Shown piece after piece: positions 1 to 5,895 of a stretch of DNA of 7,964 bases. Every line of letters starts with the position of its first letter. The stretch's first letter is position 1. The notes below the pieces were generated by a model. It was not told the origin of the DNA. It did not search any database and saw only the letters and a program-made list of their open reading frames with translations. Both the position numbers and the translations under genes were made by a program. Source of the DNA: an uncultured Sphingobium sp. (GTDB lineage Bacteria > Pseudomonadota > Alphaproteobacteria > Sphingomonadales > Sphingomonadaceae); assembly GCA_946479185.1 (NCBI GenBank), contig CAMLFF010000142.1:1-7964 (forward strand), read 5' to 3'.

Positions 1-1275
1 CATCTCGCTCGTCATGACGCGCCAACGGTAGCGACCTTTGGCGAGGTCTGTGACGATGAAGGAGGTTCCGGTCAGGCCGATTTCATCCACGGTCGGCACG
101 GTCTCATCCGCGCGCCAGAGCTGGAAGCGATAGTGCGCGCCGGGCGCATCGGGCGCGCGCCAGCGGAAGAGATATTGGCGGTAACGGCCGACTTTGCTTT
201 CCTCAGAGCTCGTGCTGATGCGGTTCAGCCGTCGCTCGAAAGCGTAGGTGGCGGGCTTACCCTCAAGTTGATTTTGATCGATGGCTGTTAGCCGGACGAA
301 GTAACTGCCATTGGGCAGGGAGGCCAGGCGGGCTTCCGGCGTTGCCGCGCCTGCTTCATCCAGCACTTCGAGGAAGTCGGCATCTCTGCCGATCTGCACA
401 TGATAGCGGGAGGCGCCAGCCACGGGGCTGACGGCGAAGAATAGATCGTCCTCGCTTTGCGTGCGATCGGCGCGGAGCAGATCGGGCGGCGGGAGCAGGG
501 GGAGGGGGTTGGCAAGGCCGTTTGCTGTGCCGAACCCGGCGGGCACCAATTGCTCGTCCAAGCCGGGGCTGTGGAAGGCAACCTTGCCTTCCAGCACCTC
601 GCCCGTCGCGCGTTTGGCGGCAACGTCATAACTTACCCGGAACTGCGTGCCGCGAACGGAGGTGGTTGCCGTCGGCGCGACGAACTGGAAGTCGCTCAGA
701 GGATCGGTCATGGGCGTGACGGTCGCACTGGCGCGCCCCTGCTCGATCGCAAAGAGCCGCTCGAGATGGTTGCCCAGCACCGTCCGCCGCAAGAGCCGCA
801 CCCGCACCGCCGAATTAGAGGGCAAAGCCACGGCGTTCTCGTCAGGCAGCGTCAGCGTGACGAAGGAGCGCTCGCCCGTCTTGATGAGATCCCCTTCTCT
901 CACAATCATGCCGGTCATTGCCGGTCGCGCCGCGATCCTCACCTCGCCGCGATAGCTGTGAACCACAGCCCGAATGGGTTCGCGCTTGAGGAGCCGAACC
1001 GGGATGCGCAGTTGCATGCCGATGGGCACGCGGCGCGGATCAGCAATGCGGTTCAGCCGCTGAACGGCTTTATAATCGTGGGGCTGCGTGAAGTAGCGTT
1101 GGGCAAGCGTGTAAAGATTCTCACCCTGCGCCACGGCATAGTGCACCATCGTATCAGCCGCTGGAGCGGGCGCTCGGGCAAAAGACTGCGCCGGGCAAAC
1201 GCCACATGCGAGCAATGCAGTCGCGGCCCAAAGGAGGGCGCCTTTATGCTTCCAGCGATTCAAGGCGATAACCAT
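1..1275 (-). CDS. LysM and FecR domain exported protein (C-terminus cut off)
   Basis: No ready-made ORF bounds this gene, because it runs off the left edge; 425 in-frame residues are visible without a stop. The N-terminus (MVIALNRWKHKGALLWAATA) has a basic stretch followed by a hydrophobic core, so it is a signal peptide. LLAC at residues 21-24 could also be a lipobox. A LysM domain (about 43-93, with HYAVAQGENLYTLAQRY) would bind peptidoglycan. A FecR-type domain follows (about 103-235, with SYRGEVRI, REGDLIKTG and TTSVRGTQFRVSYD). Fibronectin-III-like beta segments come next (about 268-350 and from 365, with SRYHVQIGRDADF and GSYFVRLTA). The ATG at 1275 overlaps the 3' end of the response regulator by 32 bases, so the two genes are probably co-transcribed. 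A TTG at 1266 is an alternative start; neither has a clear ribosome binding site. It is not a classical FecR anti-sigma factor: there is no sigma gene beside it and the protein is exported. The role is inferred to be an envelope scaffold or sensor partner. Confidence 0.85.
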   Translation of the reverse strand, partial: MVIALNRWKHKGALLWAATALLACGVCPAQSFARAPAPAADTMVHYAVAQGENLYTLAQRYFTQPHDYKAVQRLNRIADPRRVPIGMQLRIPVRLLKREPIRAVVHSYRGEVRIAARPAMTGMIVREGDLIKTGERSFVTLTLPDENAVALPSNSAVRVRLLRRTVLGNHLERLFAIEQGRASATVTPMTDPLSDFQFVAPTATTSVRGTQFRVSYDVAAKRATGEVLEGKVAFHSPGLDEQLVPAGFGTANGLANPLPLLPPPDLLRADRTQSEDDLFFAVSPVAGASRYHVQIGRDADFLEVLDEAGAATPEARLASLPNGSYFVRLTAIDQNQLEGKPATYAFERRLNRISTSSEESKVGRYRQYLFRWRAPDAPGAHYRFQLWRADETVPTVDEIGLTGTSFIVTDLAKGRYRWRVMTSEM

Positions 1276-1930
1276 AAGCATAGATGGGGACGAGCTTGAA
1301 GCCGTTTTCAGGCCGCAGGTTGAGCTTGGTTCTGACATTGGAGATATGTGCATCGAGGGTTCGCGTCGGCAAATCCGGATTTCGGCCCCAGAGCAGCTCA
1401 AAGATATAGGCACGGGACAAGGCCCGGTGAATGTTGCGGAACAACATGAGCGCCAGGGCAAATTCCTTGCCGGTAAGGCTGACGGGTTGCCCCGCCAATT
1501 CGGCAGTCTCCGCCCGCGTATCGAAGCGATAGGGCCCATAGGTTTCTACGCCCGGTGCAGGCGTGGGGTAGGCGCGCCGTGCAAGCGCATCCACCCGCGC
1601 CCTCAGCACCGCAGGGGTGACGGGCTTGATCACATAGTCGTCAGCGCCTGCTGACAGGCCAGCGACGATATCCTCCTCGGCCGAGCGGCTGGTCAACATG
1701 ATCGAGGGCGGTGGAGCTTCGATGTTGGACTTTATCCACTGCAATATCTCATAGCCTGTTGCGCCCGGCACGTTCCAGTCGAGGATCAGCAAGTCGTAGG
1801 TCTCGCGGTGCAAGGCCCGGAACAGCAGCTGACCTTCCGCGAACAGTTCACAATGATGGCCAGCCTGCGTCAGGGCTTTTTCGACAAAGCCTGCCAGGGC
1901 CAGATCATCTTCCAGTATCGCTATTCGCAC
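1244..1930 (-). CDS. OmpR/PhoB-family response regulator
   Basis: This is a two-component transcription regulator of 228 residues when started at the GTG at 1930. The receiver domain (1-118) has the acidic pocket E7-D8-D9, the phospho-acceptor D51 in LILDWNVPG, T80 in MLTSR and K102 in DYVIKPV, so all catalytic positions are present. A winged-helix DNA-binding domain (about 128-224) shows LTGKEFALALMLFRN and the recognition-helix region TRTLDAHISNVRTKL, ending GYRLESLEA. The GTG is chosen because AAGGA lies 6 bases upstream and because the family begins at (M/V)RIAILEDD. An in-frame ATG at 2008 would add 26 residues unlike the family and sits inside a palindrome. The downstream gene, an exported LysM/FecR protein, begins within its last codons. 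No histidine kinase is visible; it may lie past the left edge. Target genes are unknown; autoregulation, or control of the divergent diguanylate cyclase, is plausible. Confidence 0.93.
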   Translation of the reverse strand: MRIAILEDDLALAGFVEKALTQAGHHCELFAEGQLLFRALHRETYDLLILDWNVPGATGYEILQWIKSNIEAPPPSIMLTSRSAEEDIVAGLSAGADDYVIKPVTPAVLRARVDALARRAYPTPAPGVETYGPYRFDTRAETAELAGQPVSLTGKEFALALMLFRNIHRALSRAYIFELLWGRNPDLPTRTLDAHISNVRTKLNLRPENGFKLVPIYAYGYRLESLEA

Positions 1931-1936
1931 ATCAGG

Positions 1937-1941
1937 TCCTT
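1937..1941 (-). promoter_or_regulatory. Ribosome binding site of the response regulator
   Basis: The minus strand reads AAGGA here, within GGAGAAGGACC, 6 bases before the GTG at 1930. This is the best Shine-Dalgarno match near any candidate start. It decides in favour of the 228-residue protein over the longer form beginning at 2008. Confidence 0.75.
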
Positions 1942-2000
1942 CTCCGCTTGCCTGCGGATCGGCGAGTTCCCTAGCAGCGTCGAGTGCAAATGGCAGCTTT

Positions 2001-2027
2001 GTAAACACTTGCTTTGCAATGTTTTAC
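2001..2027. promoter_or_regulatory. Imperfect palindrome, candidate operator
   Basis: GTAAACACTTGC (2001-2012) and GCAATGTTTTAC (2016-2027) are inverted copies matching at 9 of 12 positions around a TTT centre. A direct repeat GCTTTGTAA / GCTTTGCAA (from 1996 and 2011, 15-base period) overlaps it. It is an AT-rich patch in GC-rich DNA, lying 70-100 bases upstream of the response regulator start and about 125 bases upstream of the diguanylate cyclase start. That placement suits a regulator-binding site serving one or both divergent genes. OmpR-family proteins usually bind direct repeats with a period near 11, so binding by the adjacent regulator is only a guess. Confidence 0.4.
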
Positions 2028-2083
2028 GCATGGCGAGGGGCGGGGAGCGATGCGACGAACCGCCCGTCTCAATTTTGCATTCC

Positions 2084-2113
2084 TTGACATGACAGGCGAA
2101 CGGTCACGCCGTT
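2084..2113 (+). promoter_or_regulatory. Possible promoter of the diguanylate cyclase gene
   Basis: A perfect TTGACA (-35 type) lies at 2084-2089. The expected -10 zone around 2107-2116 has no good TATAAT match, so the call is weak. The same zone holds a small inverted repeat, AACGG-TCACG-CCGTT (2099-2113), which could be an operator over the -10 region. The distance to the ATG at 2151 would leave a leader of about 30-40 bases. Confidence 0.3.
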
Positions 2114-2138
2114 AGTGCGCAGCCAGTCACCCAGTCGC

Positions 2139-2142
2139 GGAG
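2139..2142 (+). promoter_or_regulatory. Ribosome binding site of the diguanylate cyclase
   Basis: GGAG lies 8 bases before the ATG at 2151. It supports that start over the in-frame GTG at 2115, which would add 12 residues and has no comparable site. Confidence 0.6.
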
Positions 2143-2150
2143 TAAATGAC

Positions 2151-3143
2151 ATGCGCGCAGCCGCCAAAATCGGTGTTGTTTACCACCCCCGCAGCAAGGT
2201 TCAGGGCAGCGGCGGTGGATTGCTTGTTCAGTTTCCCTCGCATGACAACAGGCAGATGATGGAGAGGGTTTTCGATGCAAGCCCGCTCGCCCTGTGTGTT
2301 CTCGACCCGGCCCTGCGCATCATAATGGCCAATGAGGCAGCGATGAGCATTCTCAAGGCCGACCGGGCGGACCTGTCCAACAAGTCCGTTCTGGATTTTC
2401 TCCCGGCGGCAGCGGGTTTGCTTCAAAACTGTCTCGACCTTGCGAAGAAGGGCAGCGCGCTGCCTGATCGGCAGATGAGCTGGCGCGGCGCCCATTACCA
2501 TCTGTCCTTTGGCGTGACGCGCAACGCTGGCGGCCATGTGACCGAGCTTTTCGTGACTGCGCTGGATGTGACGCGCCGTGCGAAAATCGAGCGGCAGTTG
2601 AGGGATGCAAGGCGCAGCCTTGTCGCGACCAGCCGGCACGATCATCTGACGGGGCTCCTTAACCGCCGTGGCTTCGACGCCGCTTTCCACCGCGAGGTTC
2701 GCCGAGCGCGACGGCAACGCACAGCATTGTCGCTGGTCTCGATCGATATCGATTGGTTCAAAGCCTATAACGACACGCTCGGCCACCCTGCGGGTGATAA
2801 ATGCCTGCGCCTCGTCGCCTGCGCGCTGCGCGCCTGCCTGCAACGCGCGGGCGATGCTGCAAGTCGCTATGGTGGTGAGGAGTTCGTCATCATCCTTCCC
2901 GATACCGATGTTGACGGCGCTTTAGCCGTTGCGGAGAAATGTCGCCGCGCGCTGGATGGACTAGACATTCCTCATCCAGGAAGCCCCAAGGGGCGCGTGA
3001 CAGTGAGCATCGGCGTCTGCACCACCAATGCCGATGGGCTGACCGCAAACGATGCGGCAGCGCTCATGGAAAGGACGGATCGCGCCTTATATGAGGCCAA
3101 GAATCGGGGTCGCGATCGGGTGGAAGTGGCTATCGCTCAGTAA
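2151..3143 (+). CDS. PAS-GGDEF diguanylate cyclase
   Basis: This 330-residue protein is predicted to make cyclic di-GMP from two GTP. After a variable N-terminal 35 residues, a PAS sensor domain spans about 37-142 (VFDASPLALCVLDPALRIIMAN, ending in the typical ALDVTRR). A short linker helix (about 143-160, KIERQLRDARRSL) leads to the GGDEF domain (about 161-328). Motifs seen are DHLTGLLNRRGF (164-175), the metal-binding DIDWFKAYND (199-208), LGHPAGD (210-216) and the active-site loop GGEEF (241-245). RAGD (232-235) lies exactly five residues before GGEEF and fits the RxxD inhibitory site, so product feedback is expected. There is no EAL or HD-GYP domain and no membrane segment, so it is probably a soluble cytoplasmic enzyme controlled by whatever the PAS domain senses; that ligand cannot be read from the sequence. 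It is divergent from the response regulator across a 220-base region, suggesting shared regulation. Confidence 0.93.
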   Translation: MRAAAKIGVVYHPRSKVQGSGGGLLVQFPSHDNRQMMERVFDASPLALCVLDPALRIIMANEAAMSILKADRADLSNKSVLDFLPAAAGLLQNCLDLAKKGSALPDRQMSWRGAHYHLSFGVTRNAGGHVTELFVTALDVTRRAKIERQLRDARRSLVATSRHDHLTGLLNRRGFDAAFHREVRRARRQRTALSLVSIDIDWFKAYNDTLGHPAGDKCLRLVACALRACLQRAGDAASRYGGEEFVIILPDTDVDGALAVAEKCRRALDGLDIPHPGSPKGRVTVSIGVCTTNADGLTANDAAALMERTDRALYEAKNRGRDRVEVAIAQ

Positions 3144-3273
3144 ACGCCTGAGCCTGGAGCGCATCTTAGTCGATCATCGTCAGCGCACATCGCGGACGAC
3201 CGCCGCGCTCAGTGGCTGTGTCCGAAGGACAATGAAAGGGTCCGCCCGCGAACTCGTCGATCTTATGGATATA

Positions 3274-3319
3274 ACGATCACACCCCCTAGAGACTTCAAA
3301 AAACGTGGGTTGTGATCGT
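3274..3319. repeat. 46-bp inverted repeat with 9-bp perfect arms
   Basis: ACGATCACA (3274-3282) and TGTGATCGT (3311-3319) are perfect inverted copies. The pairing continues with CCC (3283-3285) against GGG (3307-3309) after one bulged T, leaving a loop of about 21 bases that includes an A-run (3298-3303). As RNA this would form a 12-pair bulged stem. It lies between convergent genes, so it may help end transcription; it could also be the trace of a small mobile or palindromic repeat. No T-tract follows on either strand. Confidence 0.6.
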
Positions 3320-3368
3320 CCCATGTCCCTTGGCGTCCCCGGGGGATGCTGGCAGCCATCCTTGGTAA

Positions 3369-3387
3369 GCCGCGTTTTTATCGCGGC
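3369..3387 (-). terminator. Possible weak terminator hairpin of the receptor gene
   Basis: GCCGCG (3369-3374) and CGCGGC (3382-3387) form a perfect 6-bp GC stem with a 7-base loop, 10 bases past the receptor stop codon. Only TTACC follows on the minus strand, and five T's sit in the plus-strand loop, so it does not meet the usual intrinsic terminator form well. Confidence 0.35.
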
Positions 3388-3397
3388 AAACCTCTGA

Positions 3398-5470
3398 TCA
3401 GAAGCGCACGCCAACCGTCGCCATAACATTGCGTGGTGCGCCGATGAAGCAATCGCCGCGCGCCAGGCAGGAGGCGAAATATTTGTTGTTGAGGAGGTTG
3501 GTGGCATTGATGGCGAGGCGCCACTTGTTCCAGCTAATTTCCGCCAGCGCATCGACCGTGGTGCGCGCAGGCGTGACGATCGACCAGATCGGGCTGGTGG
3601 AGACACTTTTGCCGTTATAGACGACGCCGCCACCCAGGCGCAGCTGCGCCGCTCCGGGCATGCCAAAGGTCTTGCTGGACCATAGCGAGGCAGTGTGGCG
3701 CGGCATATAATCGAGGCTGGTGTTGGTTTCGGATTCGAGCTTGGAATAGCCATAATTGGCCAGCAGCTCGAAATTGCCGGGCAGGGTGTGGCTGGCCTCA
3801 AACTCGAAACCCTCGGTATTGAGTTCGCCAGACTGGGTTGTGGAATTGTTGGCGCCGTAGAGGATTCGGTTGCGTTCCTTGATCTTGAAGACCGTGGCCG
3901 TGATCAGCGTGTTGAGACCCGGCTGCCATTTCACGCCAGCTTCAAATTGGGTGCCGGTCTGCGGGCGATAGGGATCGGCGGGAATGCCGCCGGGCAGCTG
4001 AATGTTGCCAGCGACCGGCAGGAAGCTCTCGGTATAGCTGAAGAAGGGCGAGATGCCGGCACCGATTTCGCCGATGATCCCGGCGCGGAAGGTGGTGGCG
4101 GTGTCCTCCTGGCCCGAAGAGCCAGTGACGCGGTCACGGCGGGCGCCCAGGACGACCGAGACGCGGTCATAAAAGCGGATCTGATCCTGGACATAGATGC
4201 CCAGCTGCTTTTGCGACTCTGCGATGAAAGGGCCGATGGGCTCGTAAGTCGCTAGCGCATCATAGTCGATGTCGTAGAGATCGACGATCTCAGGGGTGGT
4301 AGCAGCAAAACGCTTGGCTACCTTGCTCCAGCTATAGTCGACGCCGACCAGCAGCTTATGCTCGATATTGCTGCCCGTATTAAAGTTGAATTGCAGATTG
4401 TTGTCGGTGGAAAAGACATTCATCCGCGCGTCGCTGGCTTCGGCGTAAAGACCGATGGTGCGACCATAGGTGCCGAATGCTGCGTAGGGCAGAAATGGGT
4501 CGGTCGGGTTGCTGTAGCTGTCGGCATAATGGGTTTTATATTCAAGATCGCTATCGATATAGCGGGCCTTCAGGCTGAGCTTGATGTTGTCGGAGAAGCT
4601 GTGGGTGATGGACCCGCCGCCCTGCAAGGAGCGTCCGGCATAGCGGTCCCATCCCGCCTTGCCGACGAACGTATAGCGATCCAGCTTGCCCGAAGGATTG
4701 GCAGCGTTCGGCCGGAAGGTTCCAACTAGCGGCAGGAACTGCGACGTCGAGCCGGTATCGTCCTCCTGATAGAGGCCGGTCAGCACAATGTCCGTGTCCG
4801 GCGTGGGCTGCCAGCGAACCGAAGGCGCGAACATCACGCGATCGTCTGGAACATGATCGATGTAGGTGTCGGCCTCGCGGACGCGGCCGACGGCGCGGAT
4901 CGCCAGATTGTCAGCCAGCGCGATGTTGACGTCGCCAAGTGCTTCCTTGCGGTCATAGCTGCCATAAACGAGGCTGAGTTCGCCGCCTGTGCGGAACTCG
5001 GGCGTCTTGGAGACGAGGTTGACGAGACCGCCGATCGACCCCTGGCCAAAGAGCACCGACGCCGGGCCGCGGACAATCTCCACGCGGGAGAAGTTGTACG
5101 GGTCCGATGTGATGCTGGCATAATAGGAAAAGATATCGCGCATACCATCGCGGAACTGGAGCGCGTTCAGGCCGCGCACGGTGAAGCCGTCGACGCGCGT
5201 ATCGCGGCCATAGGGGTTGGCGAGAACACCTGCGGCATATTTGACGGTATCGGAAATGTTGATCGCGCCCTGCGAGAGATATTGCTCGGAGGTGATGACC
5301 TTGATCGGCTGGGGCAGCTCTATGAGGGCCGTGTCCGTCTTCGTGCCCGCGTTGGCGGCGGTCACGATGATCACGTCGCTGTCTTCGGCGGCTGGCGTGA
5401 TTTGGTCAGCCCATGCTGGCTGGCTCGCACATAGCCCCAACAGTCCTGCCATCGTCATCATCTTCGCCAT
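3398..5470 (-). CDS. TonB-dependent siderophore receptor
   Basis: This complete 690-residue outer-membrane receptor should import ferric siderophores using TonB energy. A signal peptide covers residues 1-21 (cleavage after AWA, before DQ). A TonB-box-like stretch, DVIIVTA, lies at 32-38. The plug domain (about 45-155) has LPQPIKVITSEQYL, TVRGLNALQFRDGM and the hallmark RVEIVRGPASVLFGQGSIGG followed by LVNLVSK. The remainder is a beta-barrel with alternating strands, including GIYVQDQIRFYDRVSVVLGA and FEAGVKWQPG, ending in NLLNNKYF, CFIGAPRNV and the C-terminal VGVRF with terminal Phe, as outer-membrane insertion requires. Length and ending match the FhuA/FpvA-like siderophore receptor group; the actual ligand is not predictable. 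The ATG at 5470 has AGGG 6 bases upstream. A Fur-box-like site and a CATAAT element lie upstream, so iron repression is likely. A dead TonB-like gene lies just upstream in the same direction. Confidence 0.95.
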   Translation of the reverse strand: MAKMMTMAGLLGLCASQPAWADQITPAAEDSDVIIVTAANAGTKTDTALIELPQPIKVITSEQYLSQGAINISDTVKYAAGVLANPYGRDTRVDGFTVRGLNALQFRDGMRDIFSYYASITSDPYNFSRVEIVRGPASVLFGQGSIGGLVNLVSKTPEFRTGGELSLVYGSYDRKEALGDVNIALADNLAIRAVGRVREADTYIDHVPDDRVMFAPSVRWQPTPDTDIVLTGLYQEDDTGSTSQFLPLVGTFRPNAANPSGKLDRYTFVGKAGWDRYAGRSLQGGGSITHSFSDNIKLSLKARYIDSDLEYKTHYADSYSNPTDPFLPYAAFGTYGRTIGLYAEASDARMNVFSTDNNLQFNFNTGSNIEHKLLVGVDYSWSKVAKRFAATTPEIVDLYDIDYDALATYEPIGPFIAESQKQLGIYVQDQIRFYDRVSVVLGARRDRVTGSSGQEDTATTFRAGIIGEIGAGISPFFSYTESFLPVAGNIQLPGGIPADPYRPQTGTQFEAGVKWQPGLNTLITATVFKIKERNRILYGANNSTTQSGELNTEGFEFEASHTLPGNFELLANYGYSKLESETNTSLDYMPRHTASLWSSKTFGMPGAAQLRLGGGVVYNGKSVSTSPIWSIVTPARTTVDALAEISWNKWRLAINATNLLNNKYFASCLARGDCFIGAPRNVMATVGVRF

Positions 5471-5516
5471 CGTTCACCCTTTTACAGCGCTGCATATCGT
5501 GCGGCAGCCCTTAGTG

Positions 5517-5540
5517 ATTATGCGACTGACTATCAATAGC
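5517..5540 (-). promoter_or_regulatory. Fur-box-like operator and -10 element of the receptor gene
   Basis: On the minus strand, 5540 to 5522 reads GCTATTGATAGTCAGTCGC. It matches the classical 19-bp Fur consensus at 13 of 19 positions by my hand alignment. It directly abuts CATAAT (5522-5517), a 5-of-6 match to a -10 box about 47 bases before the receptor start. No clear -35 was found. Iron-regulated receptors commonly carry such an operator over the promoter. The assignment rests on a hand match to an Escherichia coli consensus, which may differ in alphaproteobacteria. Confidence 0.4.
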
Positions 5541-5576
5541 GTATTTTGTGAAGCATTTACAGGCACTCGCCCGACC

Positions 5577-5837
5577 TCACCGCATGAAAGTTTCAAACGG
5601 CACGGCGAGTTTGACGTGTCGCTCTTCATCTCTTCCTGCTGAGTGCGGAATAGGCTCGGCGCGCGCGAGCAGTGTCAGCGCTTCTTCATCGAATGAGCGG
5701 AGCCGGACGAACGCTCTATGATGACCGACAAGACCTTGCCTCTGCGATCCATGACGAAGCGGATTAGGGCACGCCCTGCTGCCTCGCGAATGAGCGTCGC
5801 GGGGATAGCGCTTTGGCGTCCACGAGATCGTCGGCAT
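5577..5837 (-). pseudogene. Frameshifted remnant of a TonB C-terminal domain
   Basis: The 86-codon open frame starting at ATG 5837 is TonB-like only at its two ends: KRYPRDA near the start, and FDEEALTLLARAEPIP with VKLAVPFETFMR at the end. The middle looks random in that frame, but shifting by one base gives LIREAAGRALIRF and VMDRRGKVLSVIIERSSGS, the expected central part of the TonB C-terminal fold. That shifted frame then stops soon after (MKKR, stop). Joining the pieces restores one continuous TonB domain, so there are two compensating single-base indels: one near 5790-5800 and one near 5690-5698. The N-terminal membrane anchor and proline-rich spacer are absent, and no ribosome binding site precedes 5837. 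It is read as a decayed energy-transducer gene formerly next to the receptor. Sequencing error is a less likely alternative, since two separate errors plus a missing N-terminus would be needed. Confidence 0.75.
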
Positions 5838-5880
5838 CTACTCAGGTAAACCGAATGCCGCGCCCGTGAGCGACAAACAC

Positions 5881-5894
5881 GTGAGGCAACTCAC
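5881..5894 (-). terminator. Small hairpin just after the cytochrome gene
   Basis: GTGAG and CTCAC form a 5-bp stem with a 4-base loop, beginning one base after the cytochrome stop codon. Only a weak T-rich stretch (GTGTTTGT) follows on the minus strand. It may contribute to termination of the hydroxylase operon; the evidence is slight. Confidence 0.25.
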
Positions 5895-5895
5895 C

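Larger units (their letters stand above)
3144..3397. other. Convergent intergenic region without a gene
   Basis: These 254 bases separate the 3' ends of the diguanylate cyclase (plus) and the siderophore receptor (minus). Short open frames cross it, but none has family-like features or a ribosome binding site. It contains a long inverted repeat (3274-3319), a compact hairpin (3369-3387) and a short CGCGG/CCGCG inverted repeat near 3190-3206. None is followed by a strong T-run typical of an intrinsic terminator, but a bidirectional termination role would fit the position. Confidence 0.6.

Noticed and set aside
1..1275. Calling the FecR protein a classical anti-sigma partner of the siderophore receptor
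   Set aside because: There is no ECF sigma gene, the protein is exported and carries LysM, it is paired with a response regulator, and the receptor's mature N-terminus is too short for a signalling domain before its TonB box.
457..1299. Long plus-strand open frame (280 codons) opposite the LysM/FecR gene
   Set aside because: It is the mirror frame of a well-supported minus-strand gene with recognisable domains. Its own translation has no family-like motifs and an arginine/histidine-rich composition typical of shadow frames in GC-rich DNA.
2127..2843. Minus-strand open frame (238 codons) opposite the diguanylate cyclase
   Set aside because: The plus strand carries PAS and GGDEF domains with all key residues, so this is a shadow.
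3274..3319. Reading the inverted repeat as the ends of an insertion sequence
   Set aside because: The arms are only about 46 bases apart end to end, no transposase lies between them and no flanking target duplication was seen.
3166..3801. Minus-strand open frame running through the convergent gap into the receptor gene
   Set aside because: Most of it is an out-of-frame reading of the receptor, and the gap portion has no recognisable domain.
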